A stretch of 64,000 nucleotides of DNA from Lachnospiraceae bacterium (GTDB lineage: Bacteria > Bacillota > Clostridia > Lachnospirales > Lachnospiraceae). This document shows positions 8,601 to 17,512 of this stretch, one piece after another. The position numbers and the translations under genes were made by a program. The notes beneath the pieces are model-generated. The model did not search any database. It worked only from the letters and a program-made list of their open reading frames with translations, and was not told the DNA's origin. Numbering within the stretch: position 1 is the stretch's first letter; each line of letters opens with the position of its first letter. Location of the stretch: NCBI GenBank assembly GCA_029008875.1, contig JAQXJP010000018.1:1-64000 (forward strand), in the 5' to 3' direction.

Positions 8601-10246
8601 GCTCCGCGGTTTCCGGAAGTAACAAGGGCAGCATATCTCTTCAGATAACCTGTGGTCACTTTCGGCTCCCGTGGCTGCCATTTTGCTCTTCTCTCTGCCA
8701 AAACTTCATCCGGCACATCCAACTCCAGAGTCATCGCCGGAATGTTAATCTTGATGATGTCACCCTCCTCCACGAGAGCAATGGGGCCGCCCACTGCAGC
8801 TTCCGGTGACACATGTCCGATGGACGCACCTCTGGATGCCCCGGAGAAACGGCCGTCGGTAATCAACGCTACGGAGCTTCCCAGTCCCATTCCTGCGATT
8901 GCGGATGTGGGGTTAAGCATCTCACGCATTCCCGGTCCGCCCTTCGGTCCTTCGTACCGGATGACGACCACGTCTCCGGCAACAATCTTGCCACCCTTGA
9001 TTGCGGCAATGGCATCCTCCTCGCAATCGAATACGCGGGCAGGTCCTTCATGTACCATCATCTCATCCACCACTGCGGATCTCTTGACAACGGATCCGTC
9101 CGGTGCCAGATTGCCCTTGAGGACAGCTAAACCACCGGTCTTGGAATATGGGCGATCCACCGGGCGAATCACCTCCGGATTCCGGTTCACTGCATTGGCA
9201 ATGTTCTCCCCGATGGTCTTGCCGGTGACGGTCATACACTCGGTGTTGAGAAGTCCGATGTCTGCCAGTTCCTTCATGACAGCCCACACACCGCCGGCCT
9301 CATTCAGATCCTCCATGTAGGTAGGGCCCGCCGGAGCAAGGTGACACAGGTTCGGCGTCTTCTCGCTGATTGGGTTTGCAAAACTGATATCAAAATCAAA
9401 GCCAATCTCATGGGCAATTGCCGGCAGATGCAGCATGGAGTTGGTGGAACAACCCAGTGCCATATCCACGGTCAGCGCGTTCATGATGGCTTCCTTTGTC
9501 ATAATGTCTCTTGCACGGATGCCCTTGTTGTACATATCCATGACAGCCATTCCCGCATGTTTTGCAAGGCGGATTCGTTCAGAGTAGACAGCCGGAATGG
9601 TTCCGTTCCCGCGAAGGGCCATTCCCAGTGCCTCTGTCAGACAGTTCATGGAGTTGGCGGTGTACATACCGGAGCAGGATCCGCAGGTCGGACACACCTT
9701 ATTTTCAAATTCGCATACATCCTCCTCGGTCATGGTGCCTGCCGCGTAGGAGCCAACCGCCTCAAACATGGAGGATAGACTTCTCTTTTGCCCCTTTACA
9801 TGTCCTGCAAGCATAGGTCCGCCGGACACAAAAACGGTGGGAAGATTCAATCTTGCCGCAGCCATCAAAAGCCCCGGCACGTTCTTGTCACAGTTGGGCA
9901 CCATAACCAGCGCGTCAAACTGATGGGCAATGGCCATACACTCGGTGGAATCCGCAATCAAATCTCTGGTCACCAGACTGTACTTCATTCCGATGTGCCC
10001 CATGGCAATACCGTCGCACACTGCGATTGCGGGGAACACCACCGGAACACCGCCTGCCTCTGCCACACCCAGCTTCACAGCATCCACAATCTTGTCGATA
10101 TTCATATGGCCCGGAACAATCTCATTGTAGGAACTAACGATTCCCACCATGGGTTTTTTCATCTCTTCCGGTGTAAATCCCAAAGCATTAAAAAGACTTC
10201 TTGCCGGCGCCTGCTGCATGCCGGCTCTTGCGTTATCACTCTGCAT
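8573..10246 (-). CDS. ilvD: Dihydroxy-acid dehydratase
   Basis: The 557-residue Fe-S enzyme dehydrates 2,3-dihydroxyisovalerate and 2,3-dihydroxy-3-methylvalerate to the corresponding 2-oxo acids. Cluster ligands are expected in PNCDKNVPG and in [17 protein letters not shown], and [15 protein letters not shown] is the C-terminal signature. Length is standard for the type with an oxygen-labile cluster, which fits an anaerobe. The gene lies 15 bp downstream of a 53-codon membrane-protein gene and 95 bp upstream of ilvB. The ketol-acid reductoisomerase gene ilvC, needed between these two steps, is not in the window. Confidence 0.97.
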   Translation of the reverse strand: MQSDNARAGMQQAPARSLFNALGFTPEEMKKPMVGIVSSYNEIVPGHMNIDKIVDAVKLGVAEAGGVPVVFPAIAVCDGIAMGHIGMKYSLVTRDLIADSTECMAIAHQFDALVMVPNCDKNVPGLLMAAARLNLPTVFVSGGPMLAGHVKGQKRSLSSMFEAVGSYAAGTMTEEDVCEFENKVCPTCGSCSGMYTANSMNCLTEALGMALRGNGTIPAVYSERIRLAKHAGMAVMDMYNKGIRARDIMTKEAIMNALTVDMALGCSTNSMLHLPAIAHEIGFDFDISFANPISEKTPNLCHLAPAGPTYMEDLNEAGGVWAVMKELADIGLLNTECMTVTGKTIGENIANAVNRNPEVIRPVDRPYSKTGGLAVLKGNLAPDGSVVKRSAVVDEMMVHEGPARVFDCEEDAIAAIKGGKIVAGDVVVIRYEGPKGGPGMREMLNPTSAIAGMGLGSSVALITDGRFSGASRGASIGHVSPEAAVGGPIALVEEGDIIKINIPAMTLELDVPDEVLAERRAKWQPREPKVTTGYLKRYAALVTSGNRGAILKLPGEQ

Positions 10247-10261
10247 CTTCCAATCCCTCTC

Positions 10262-10423
10262 TTATAATAAAAATGTCAGTCCGAAAATTCCCAAACCGCC
10301 TGTCAAAATCACCGCGACAATGGCAACGATAATCCCCAAGCCAATCAAGTGCTTAATCTTGCGAATAAGTCCCAATACCAGCAAAATCACTCCCGCCAGA
10401 ATCAAAAGTGAAGACAATTGCAT
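10262..10423 (-). CDS. Small two-segment membrane protein between leuB and ilvD
   Basis: I chose ATG 10423, which sits 7 nt behind a strong TAGGAGGAAA site, giving 53 residues. A longer reading frame would start at 10459 but has no ribosome site. The product is almost entirely hydrophobic: SSLLILAGVILLVLGLI, then a short basic turn RKIKHLIG, then a second segment LGIIVAIVAVILTGGLGIF. It therefore looks like a hairpin of two membrane helices with few polar residues. I recognise no family. Its position 15 bp ahead of ilvD implies co-transcription with branched-chain amino-acid genes, but I infer no function. Confidence 0.7.
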   Translation of the reverse strand: MQLSSLLILAGVILLVLGLIRKIKHLIGLGIIVAIVAVILTGGLGIFGLTFLL

Positions 10424-10540
10424 GTTCTTTCCTCCTAGGTAGCCGAATACTATTAACAATTAATATACCATTTTTTGCCCACAAAGAAAAATAAGTATTT
10501 TTACCTATATTGTTAAAAAATTCACTTACTTTTTGGGCAT

Positions 10541-11641
10541 TTATACTCGTTCTGCGACCAAATCACCCATTTTCGCCGTATTTACCTGGGTGATACCCTC
10601 ACAGGACTCTCCTTTTTGCGGCATGATGTCGATGGTTCGGTAGCCCTCCTTCAGGACCTGCTTCACTGCTGCTTCGATGGCGTCCGCTTCCCGATCCAGA
10701 TCAAAGGTGTAGCGAAGCATCATGGCTGCACTGAGGATGGTTGCAATGGGGTTTGCGATTCCTTTTCCCGCAATGTCCGGTGCGGATCCGCCGCTTGGCT
10801 CATAGAGGCCAAACTTGGTATCATTCAGACTTGCGGATGACAGCATTCCGATGGAGCCGGTCACCATGCTGGCCTCATCGGACAGAATGTCTCCGAACAT
10901 ATTCTCCGTCAGGATTACATCGAACTGCTTGGGATCCTTTACCAGCTGCATGGCACAGTTGTCCACCAGCATATGCTCATAGGTCACTTCCGGGTAATCC
11001 TTTGCCACCTCTTCCACCACTTTGCGCCATAATCTGGAGGAATCCAGCACATTCGCCTTGTCCACGGAGGTTACCTTTTTGCGGCGCTTCATGGCGATGT
11101 CGAATCCCCGCTTTGCGATTCTGCGGATCTCATTCTCATTGTAGGTCAGGGAATCCATGGCGGTCATCACACCGTCAATCTCCTCGGTCTTTCTCTCTCC
11201 GAAATACAATCCGCCGGTCAACTCCCGCATGATCATCATATCGAATCCGTCCCCGATAATGTCATCCCGAAGGGGACATGCGGCCTTCAATTCTTCATAT
11301 AAGTATGCCGGTCTCAAATTTGCAAACAGATTCAGAGACTTGCGCAGCTTCAAAAGCCCCGCCTCCGGCCGGAGGGATGGCTCCAGTTTATACCATGGCG
11401 AGGTGGAGGTATTGCCTCCGATGGATCCCATCAATACCGCATCGCTGGCCTTTGCCGCAGCAATGGCCTCATCGGTGAGGGGAACCCCCGTTGCATCGAT
11501 GGAGCATCCTCCCATCAAAATGTCCGTATAGCGGAAGGTATGGCCATATTTTTTCCCGATCTGGTCCAACACTTTTCTGGCTTCCGCCACAATCTCAGGT
11601 CCGATGCCGTCCCCTGCAATCACGCCAATTTTACATTCCAT
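10541..11641 (-). CDS. leuB: 3-isopropylmalate dehydrogenase
   Basis: The product oxidatively decarboxylates 3-isopropylmalate with NAD to 2-oxoisocaproate, the third step of leucine synthesis. At 366 residues it has the usual length. It carries the isopropylmalate-family features [12 protein letters not shown], the Mg/substrate-binding region around [14 protein letters not shown] and [16 protein letters not shown], and the C-terminal cofactor loop [18 protein letters not shown]. leuA and leuCD are not next to it, so the leucine pathway is split in this genome. It heads the co-directional series leading to ilvD and ilvB. A hairpin-bearing leader of about 200 nt precedes it. Confidence 0.96.
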   Translation of the reverse strand: MECKIGVIAGDGIGPEIVAEARKVLDQIGKKYGHTFRYTDILMGGCSIDATGVPLTDEAIAAAKASDAVLMGSIGGNTSTSPWYKLEPSLRPEAGLLKLRKSLNLFANLRPAYLYEELKAACPLRDDIIGDGFDMMIMRELTGGLYFGERKTEEIDGVMTAMDSLTYNENEIRRIAKRGFDIAMKRRKKVTSVDKANVLDSSRLWRKVVEEVAKDYPEVTYEHMLVDNCAMQLVKDPKQFDVILTENMFGDILSDEASMVTGSIGMLSSASLNDTKFGLYEPSGGSAPDIAGKGIANPIATILSAAMMLRYTFDLDREADAIEAAVKQVLKEGYRTIDIMPQKGESCEGITQVNTAKMGDLVAERV

Positions 11642-11701
11642 TTTCCGTACCTCTTTTCCGGTCTGTCAAAACCTTTTTCTGCATTATATCCATGATATAG
11701 T

Positions 11702-11731
11702 AAGACCCCGCATTTTTCAACCGACGGGGCT
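11702..11731 (-). promoter_or_regulatory. Leader hairpin upstream of leuB
   Basis: In the minus-strand leader, AGCCCCG pairs with CGGGGTCT across a 14-nt loop, about 60 nt before the leuB start. The downstream run TTACTATA is a poor U tract, so this may be a leader structure rather than a terminator. I searched by eye for a T-box (GGTGGNACCRCG) and found none. Confidence 0.35.
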
Positions 11732-11912
11732 ATCGCACTTTTTCATGTATTCCATAACCCCACATTATATTTCTGTGTTTTATCATAAAATTGTTTTATA
11801 GCATTCTCCTTGTCTGGTTTCATTTTGCCATTTTAAAAAAATCTTAATGCTTTTGCTCCTTGGTTCTTAATCTTTATGTGGCTATATTAATATGTGGGAA
11901 AAAGGAGGTTTT

Positions 11913-12503
11913 ATGATTTACGTTCTATATTCATTATTCTGTTTTTTTATTCCAAACACCGTCTGGCTCTTTGCAAACAGACGAAAATTCCAAGGAAACT
12001 CCCCTACTGTCAGGCATCTGGTGTGGTCATATATTTTCATGTTTTATTGCTATGAAGCAGTGCAGGATGCGGCGGGAATCGGAACCATATGGGATTTTCT
12101 CGCATACGGGAAACTCGATGAAACCATCAATCTGGTCCCGTTTTCATCGGAAGGTGCACTGACCTATATCCTGAATATTATCATGTTTATGCCGCTTGGC
12201 TTTTTGCTTCCATTGATCTGGGACAGTTTTCGAAAGCCAAGAAAAGTAATACTTACAGGATTTTTTATGTCGCTGGGGATCGAACTATGCCAGTTGTTCT
12301 GCCTGAGAGTTACCGATGTGGATGATTTAATCATGAATACTATCGGCACCGTTGCCGGATATTTGATATGGCTCCTGTGGAAACGCATTTTCCCGAAAGC
12401 CGGAAAGGATTCCCTCGAGTTGTGCAGAAATGAGCCTATCTTGTATCTCACCCTGGGAATGCTCGGGATTGTTCTTCTATATAACTGGAGATGGCTCAAT
12501 TGA
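11913..12503 (+). CDS. VanZ-like family membrane protein
   Basis: ATG 11913 is preceded by AAAGGAGG with a 6-nt spacer, so it is preferred over the in-frame ATG at 11892 that lies upstream of that site. The 196-residue product has about five hydrophobic segments and the VanZ-family pattern: NLVPF early in the protein, then a membrane segment with NIIMFMPLGFLLPLIW, then GIELCQLFCLRVTDVDDLIMNTIGTVAGYLIW. VanZ itself gives low-level teicoplanin resistance; most homologues have no known role. The gene stands alone between leuB (divergent) and yajC (convergent). Confidence 0.85.
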   Translation: MIYVLYSLFCFFIPNTVWLFANRRKFQGNSPTVRHLVWSYIFMFYCYEAVQDAAGIGTIWDFLAYGKLDETINLVPFSSEGALTYILNIIMFMPLGFLLPLIWDSFRKPRKVILTGFFMSLGIELCQLFCLRVTDVDDLIMNTIGTVAGYLIWLLWKRIFPKAGKDSLELCRNEPILYLTLGMLGIVLLYNWRWLN

Positions 12504-12510
12504 TGGATGA

Positions 12511-12583
12511 AAAAACCTCGGCCCAAAATGCCCCTCCCAAAAAGTTTCATAACCGGGAGACAGTACATTTTGCCGAGGTTTTC
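12511..12583. terminator. Long bidirectional terminator hairpin between vanZ and yajC
   Basis: AAAAACCTCGGC...AAAATG pairs with CATTTT..GCCGAGGTTTT across the convergent gap, with A and T runs flanking on both strands. An inner CTCCC/GGGAG stem extends it. Confidence 0.75.
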
Positions 12584-12605
12584 TGATTATTATTTACTTC
12601 AACTG

Positions 12606-12938
12606 TTACTTGTCGTCAGACACAGCGTCTTCCGGCTTCTCCACAGCGGCGATTGCCTCTCTCTGCATGGGGATACGGCAGTTCTTGTTGTTGCCGAATT
12701 CCACGATTACGGTATCATCCGCCAAATCAATGACTGTTCCGTAAAAACCGCTGGTAGTGAGAATGGTGTCTCCCACTGCAAGTTCGCTAAGCATAAGCTC
12801 CTTCTTCTTCTGTTCCTTTTTCTGAGGACGAATCATCAGAAAATACATGATTACGAAAAAGATTACGAGCCAGACAACCATCATGATCATGCTTCCGCCG
12901 CCGGCTTGTGCATTTGCATCTAACAAAACTGAAAACAT
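12606..12938 (-). CDS. yajC: Preprotein translocase accessory protein YajC
   Basis: The protein is a 110-residue accessory subunit of the Sec holotranslocon that associates with SecDF. It has a short N-terminal exterior part, one membrane helix (about residues 16-36), then the diagnostic FLMIRPQKKEQKK stretch and a small cytoplasmic beta domain (LAVGDTILTTSGFYGTVIDL). It lies upstream of tgt's 3' side in the same direction as tgt, the common tgt-yajC arrangement, though the gap of 138 bp here is wide. secD and secF are not in the window. An AGGAGG site precedes ATG 12938. Confidence 0.95.
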   Translation of the reverse strand: MFSVLLDANAQAGGGSMIMMVVWLVIFFVIMYFLMIRPQKKEQKKKELMLSELAVGDTILTTSGFYGTVIDLADDTVIVEFGNNKNCRIPMQREAIAAVEKPEDAVSDDK

Positions 12939-13076
12939 AAATTTTTCCTCCTAAAAAATACTAATGCTATTTTACACAACTTGTCCCACGGGAACAAGAA
13001 GTTTTTGCCGAAATTATACTTTTTTCATAATTTCCCTCTAAACCCTCCTTTTCCTGCAGGCCCAAAACCTCCCGGT

Positions 13077-14228
13077 CTATGACTTCTTATCCTTCGGCCC
13101 CTGGCTCATACCGTAGAGTTTCTCCTCCTTGTAGGAGTGGAACCGGCCCTCATCCAGAGCATCCCGGATTTCTTCCATCATGGTGTTGTAGAAAAACAGA
13201 TTGTGTAGCACACAGAGTCGCATGCCAAGCATTTCCTTAGCCTTCAGCAGATGGCGGATATACGCTCTGGAATAGGTGCGGCACGCAGGGCAGCTGCAGC
13301 CCTCCTGGATGGGGCGCATGTCCTTCTCGTACTGCTGATTGAAGAGGTTGAGTTTCCCCTGATTCGTGTATACATGCCCGTGGCGTCCGTTTCGGCTAGG
13401 GTATACGCAATCGAAGAAATCAATTCCCCGCTCTACCCCTTCCAGAATGTTGGCCGGTGTTCCCACCCCCATCAGGTAGGTTGGCTTATTCACCGGAAGA
13501 TGCGGCACGGTCTCATCCAGAATGTGATACATCTCCTCGTGGGACTCTCCCACTGCAAGTCCTCCCACCGCATAGCCGTCCAAATCCAATTCCGTAATAC
13601 GCTTGGCATGGTCGATGCGGATGTCTTCATAGATTGCCCCCTGGTTGATGCCAAAAAGCAACTGCTCTTTGTTCACCGTATCCTCCAGGCTGTTCAGGCG
13701 CGCCATCTCTTTTTTGCATCGCTCCAGCCAGCGGGCAGTTCGATTTACCGAATCCGTCACGTAGGATCGGTCCGCCACGCTGGAGGGGCACTCGTCGAAG
13801 GCCATGGCGATGGTGGAGCCCAGATTGGACTGAATCTGCATGCTCTCCTCCGGTCCCATGAAGATTTTTGCCCCATCGATGTGGGAGTTGAAGTACACGC
13901 CCTCCTCCTTGATCTTTCGAAGCCCCGCCAGGGAGAACACCTGAAATCCGCCAGAGTCTGTGAGGATTGGTCTGTCCCAAACCATGAACTTGTGCAGACC
14001 TCCCATCTCTTTGATCAATTTGTCCCCGGTCCTCACATGGAGGTGATAGGTGTTGGATAACTGTACCTGACAGTGAATCTCCTTCAAATCATCCGTGGAT
14101 ACCGCGCCCTTGATGGCGCCCACCGTACCCACATTCATAAATACCGGTGTCTGAATGTCGCCGTGCACTGTGTGGAACACGCCCCTCTTCGCGCGGCCCT
14201 CCTGTTTCAGTAAATCATAAGTTGCCAT
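13077..14228 (-). CDS. tgt: tRNA-guanine transglycosylase (queuine/preQ1)
   Basis: The enzyme exchanges guanine-34 of GUN-anticodon tRNAs for the queuosine precursor preQ1. Visible catalytic elements are Asp91 in ILTDSGGFQVFSL, Asp273 in DCVYPSRNGRHGH, and the zinc site Cys311, Cys313, Cys316 (CSCPAC) with His342 (LHNLF). Length (383) is that of bacterial Tgt. The TIM-barrel signatures NTYHLHVRTG and GGLAVGE are intact. It is co-directional with yajC. I see no preQ1 riboswitch-like leader in the 77 bp upstream of the ATG. Confidence 0.97.
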   Translation of the reverse strand: MATYDLLKQEGRAKRGVFHTVHGDIQTPVFMNVGTVGAIKGAVSTDDLKEIHCQVQLSNTYHLHVRTGDKLIKEMGGLHKFMVWDRPILTDSGGFQVFSLAGLRKIKEEGVYFNSHIDGAKIFMGPEESMQIQSNLGSTIAMAFDECPSSVADRSYVTDSVNRTARWLERCKKEMARLNSLEDTVNKEQLLFGINQGAIYEDIRIDHAKRITELDLDGYAVGGLAVGESHEEMYHILDETVPHLPVNKPTYLMGVGTPANILEGVERGIDFFDCVYPSRNGRHGHVYTNQGKLNLFNQQYEKDMRPIQEGCSCPACRTYSRAYIRHLLKAKEMLGMRLCVLHNLFFYNTMMEEIRDALDEGRFHSYKEEKLYGMSQGPKDKKS

Positions 14229-14305
14229 ACTATTTCCTAATTCTTTCTACATATTCTTGCCGCAAGTTTTTCCGCCTGCACTTTTCCAAGTCAAGTAGTC
14301 CACTG

Positions 14306-16078
14306 CTACTTTCGGTAATCCATGCGGCGAATCAGAATTCCGTTGCACAAGAGCGCGTTGTCCACATAATGTCTCTCCAACAGAATCTCCCCTTCTGTGG
14401 GAATCTCTACGTCCGCATCGGAGCAGTTGATAATCACATCCACAAAGTTATCCATCCATCCCACCTTCTGGAAATGAATAATTCTCGGGTTATCCGCAAA
14501 ATCATTGGGAAAATGGAAATTTCTGCTCTTGAGCAAAGGCTCCTGCTGTCTTAAGCGAATCAGTGTTTTGATAATCTCAATCCGCTCGCTGTATTTTCCG
14601 GCCTCAATGTCCTCCCATGGCATACATCTCCGATTGTCCGGGTCGTGTCCGCCCTCCAGCGCAATCTCCGTGCCGTAGTAGATACACGGACTTCCCGGCA
14701 TGGTGAACAGCACCGCAAGCTGGGCAAAATACTCATCCAGACTCTTGACAAGACTGCGAAGCCGCATGGTGTCGTGGGAATCCAACAGATTGAGAAGCAC
14801 GTCGTTGGTCTGCTGCATATAGCTGGTGTAGCAGCGGTTGATGGTGTACTCAAAGTCCTCGTTGGTCAAACTCTTGTCAATCCAAAAATCCTTGATACTC
14901 TGTCCCAGGGGGTAATTCATCACCGCATCAAACTCATCCCCCCGCAGCCACGGCAGAGCATTGTGCCAGATTTCTCCCAGAATATAAACCTCCGGGTTCA
15001 CCGCCTTCAGCGCATCCCTCAGCTCCTTACAAAAGCGATGAGAAATCTCGTTAGCCACGTCCAGACGCAATCCGTCAATTCCGTAATTCTGTACCCAGTT
15101 CACGCAGATATCGATGAAATACTTGCGCACTGCGGGATTGTTGGTGTTCAGTTTGGGCATGCCGTCAAAGAAGGCAAAGGTGTAAATCTGTCCCTTGCGC
15201 GCAGCCTTTCCGTTGCGGTCAAAGGGCCATTCGTTGATCATAAACCAGTCATAATATTCCGATTCCGGTCCTTTTTCCAACACATCCTGCCACTTGGGGA
15301 AATAGTATCCGGAATGATTGAATACGCCGTCCAGCATCACACGGATGCCGCGCTTGTGAGCCTCCGCCACCAGTTTGCAGAAGGTCTCCTCATCTCCGAA
15401 TCGGGGATCGATCTTGGTGTAATCCGTGGTGTCGTATTTATGGCAGGAGGGGGCCTCGTTGATGGGTGTCATGTAGATTCCGGTGATTCCCAAATCCTGC
15501 AGATAGTCCAGTTTGCTGATAATTCCGGCGAAATCTCCTCCGCAGTAATCCCGGTTGCTGGCTTTTTCCTTGCTGCTCTTCCAGGGGGTTACATTTTCCG
15601 GATCCAGGCTGTGGTCCCCGTTGCAGAAACGGTCCGGGAAAATCTGATACCACACGGTATCGTTCACCCACTGCGGCGTGCGCGGCACATCGCAGGGATT
15701 CATCCACGGGAACACAAAGCACTGGCGGCTGCGCCCCTCCAGATGCATCTGCTCGTAGCTGACAAACCCGTCCTCAAAGTAATACCATTTTTCATTTTCG
15801 GTGACCAGTTCAAAATAATACTTCAGTCTCTTGTATTCCGGTCTTACCGTAGTGGTCCACCACTGCTGATATTTCAACCTTTTTTTGAATATGATGGGCT
15901 GCGCATGGCCTTCCCATGTCTCCCCTCCGCCCAGGATTCCGGCGTCGAAAGGATCCCCCAGAAAAATGTTCACTTCCCGCACATCATATCCGGTCTTAAG
16001 ATTGATGATCAGCTCATCCTCGTTGAGGGGATAGCAATAGTTGTCACTCGCCTGATGATATACCGCATTAAATTCCAT
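14306..16078 (-). CDS. GH13 alpha-glycosidase (neopullulanase/cyclomaltodextrinase type)
   Basis: I set the start at ATG 16078, which follows CGGAG by 7-8 nt; an in-frame ATG at 16099 precedes that site. The product is 590 residues. An N-terminal beta-sandwich (1-130) precedes the TIM barrel, as in maltogenic amylases, neopullulanases and cyclomaltodextrinases. Catalytic residues are Asp340 in DGLRLDVAN, Glu369 in ILGEIWHN and Asp436 in LLDSHDTMR. No signal peptide is present, so it probably degrades imported maltodextrins or cyclodextrins in the cytoplasm. It is flanked by tgt and divergent aroC and has no sugar transporter beside it, so the natural substrate is uncertain. Confidence 0.92.
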   Translation of the reverse strand: MEFNAVYHQASDNYCYPLNEDELIINLKTGYDVREVNIFLGDPFDAGILGGGETWEGHAQPIIFKKRLKYQQWWTTTVRPEYKRLKYYFELVTENEKWYYFEDGFVSYEQMHLEGRSRQCFVFPWMNPCDVPRTPQWVNDTVWYQIFPDRFCNGDHSLDPENVTPWKSSKEKASNRDYCGGDFAGIISKLDYLQDLGITGIYMTPINEAPSCHKYDTTDYTKIDPRFGDEETFCKLVAEAHKRGIRVMLDGVFNHSGYYFPKWQDVLEKGPESEYYDWFMINEWPFDRNGKAARKGQIYTFAFFDGMPKLNTNNPAVRKYFIDICVNWVQNYGIDGLRLDVANEISHRFCKELRDALKAVNPEVYILGEIWHNALPWLRGDEFDAVMNYPLGQSIKDFWIDKSLTNEDFEYTINRCYTSYMQQTNDVLLNLLDSHDTMRLRSLVKSLDEYFAQLAVLFTMPGSPCIYYGTEIALEGGHDPDNRRCMPWEDIEAGKYSERIEIIKTLIRLRQQEPLLKSRNFHFPNDFADNPRIIHFQKVGWMDNFVDVIINCSDADVEIPTEGEILLERHYVDNALLCNGILIRRMDYRK

Positions 16079-16142
16079 ATTAATTCTCCGATTTTTCATA
16101 ATGTATGATAGGTGTACCTGTTAAAAATATATCATAACTTCC

Positions 16143-16172
16143 TTGACTATTCAACTTGACTTTCCCTATAAT
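16143..16172 (+). promoter_or_regulatory. Promoter of aroC
   Basis: TTGACT (16143-16148) and TATAAT (16167-16172) are spaced by 18 bp, 36 bp before the aroC start codon. Confidence 0.7.
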
Positions 16173-16207
16173 GAGCAGAGAAGAAAAGTAAACGGAAGGA
16201 TAAGAAA

Positions 16208-17305
16208 ATGGCAGGATCATCATTTGGTACCGTTTTTAAAATAACAACCTGGGGGGAATCCCACGGAAAAGGAATCGGCGTGGTGGTGGACGGTTGTCCC
16301 GCAGGGCTTCCCCTCTGCGAGGAGGATATTCAGGAGTATCTCGACCGCAGAAAGCCCGGCCAATCCAAATTTACCACCCAGCGCCGGGAAGATGACGCCG
16401 TGGAGATTTTATCCGGTATTTTCGAAGGAAAAACCACGGGCACGCCCATTTCCATGGTGGTGTGGAACAAGGACCAGAAATCCAAGGACTACAGCGAGAT
16501 TGCGTCCTACTACCGCCCGGGGCATGCGGATTATTGCTTTGATGAAAAGTACGGATTCCGGGATTATCGAGGGGGCGGACGTTCCTCCGGCCGTGAGACC
16601 ATCGGACGTGTAGCCGCAGGTGCCATCGCCGCAAAACTGTTAAAAGAGATGGGGATTTCCATTTTGACATACACCAAATCCATCGGGCCGGTAACCGTGG
16701 ATTCGGATCGTTTCCGTGCGGAGGAAATCAATCAGAATGCTCTGTTTATGCCGGATGCCGTTGCCGCGCAGGAGGCGACCGCCTATTTGGAACAGTGCCT
16801 GTCGGAGAAAAATTCTTCCGGTGGCGTTGTAGAATGTGTGGTAACCGGTCTGCCGGTCGGATTGGGTGACCCGGTATTTGAAAAACTGGATGCCAATCTT
16901 GCCAAAGCCATCTTCTCCATCGGAGCGGTCAAAGGCTTCGAGATTGGCGACGGTTTTGATGCCGCTTGTGCCACCGGTCTCACCAACAACGATGCTTTTT
17001 GCATGGACAACGGAAAAATCTCCAAGAGGACCAACCATTCCGGCGGTACTCTGGGCGGGATGAGCGATGGCGCCCCGCTGGTATTCCGCGCGGCGTTTAA
17101 ACCCACCCCCTCCATCGCTGCCACCCAGCAGACCGTCAACAAATCCGGGGAAGAGATCGACATCAGCATCCACGGGCGCCACGATCCCATCATCGTTCCA
17201 AGAGCCGTGGTGGTGGTAGAAGCCATGACCGCACTCACCCTGGTGGATGCCATGCTCCTCAATATGGGGGCAAAGTTGGACTCCCTGGTGGATTTCTACG
17301 AATAG
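16208..17305 (+). CDS. aroC: Chorismate synthase
   Basis: The FMN-dependent enzyme removes phosphate from 5-enolpyruvylshikimate-3-phosphate to make chorismate, the last shared step of aromatic amino-acid synthesis. The 365-residue product carries all three family signatures: GESHGKGIGVVVDGCPAG near the N terminus, GGGRSSGRETIGRVAAGAIA, and RTNHSGGTLGGMSDG with the later RHDPIIVPRA. It is one of the four plus-strand genes and is monocistronic. It ends directly at the edge of a REP-like repeat block, whose first unit begins on the last base of the stop codon. Confidence 0.98.
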   Translation: MAGSSFGTVFKITTWGESHGKGIGVVVDGCPAGLPLCEEDIQEYLDRRKPGQSKFTTQRREDDAVEILSGIFEGKTTGTPISMVVWNKDQKSKDYSEIASYYRPGHADYCFDEKYGFRDYRGGGRSSGRETIGRVAAGAIAAKLLKEMGISILTYTKSIGPVTVDSDRFRAEEINQNALFMPDAVAAQEATAYLEQCLSEKNSSGGVVECVVTGLPVGLGDPVFEKLDANLAKAIFSIGAVKGFEIGDGFDAACATGLTNNDAFCMDNGKISKRTNHSGGTLGGMSDGAPLVFRAAFKPTPSIAATQQTVNKSGEEIDISIHGRHDPIIVPRAVVVVEAMTALTLVDAMLLNMGAKLDSLVDFYE

Positions 17306-17508
17306 GGACGTATCTTTTTCGCTCCGGGGACGTATCTTTTTCGCTCCGGGGACGTATCCTGTTCACAAAGAGGACACAATTCTCTTGAGGGACGTAACTT
17401 TTTCTAAAAAAGGACACATTTTCGTTCATGAAAATGTGTCCTTTTTGTGTAAAAGATACGTCCCTATTTGTAAAAGATACGTCCCCGGAGCGAAAAAGAT
17501 ACGTCCCC
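17305..17508. repeat. Large inverted block of GGGGACGTATCTTTTTC REP-like units
   Basis: Direct copies of GGGACGTATCTTTTTCGCTCC start at 17305 and 17326, followed by two diverged copies. Inverted copies (AAAAGATACGTCCCC) occupy the right part to 17508. The centre is a near-perfect hairpin, AAAAAAGGACACATTTTC against GAAAATGTGTCCTTTTT. The whole 204 bp fills the gap between convergent aroC and the U32 gene and could also terminate both. The same motif recurs at 28829-28916. Confidence 0.9.
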
Positions 17509-17512
17509 AAAG

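Noticed and set aside
11642-11890. T-box or leucine attenuator peptide ahead of leuB
   Set aside because: There is a hairpin, but no T-box consensus and no leucine-rich leader peptide; a short frame there has no leucine codons.
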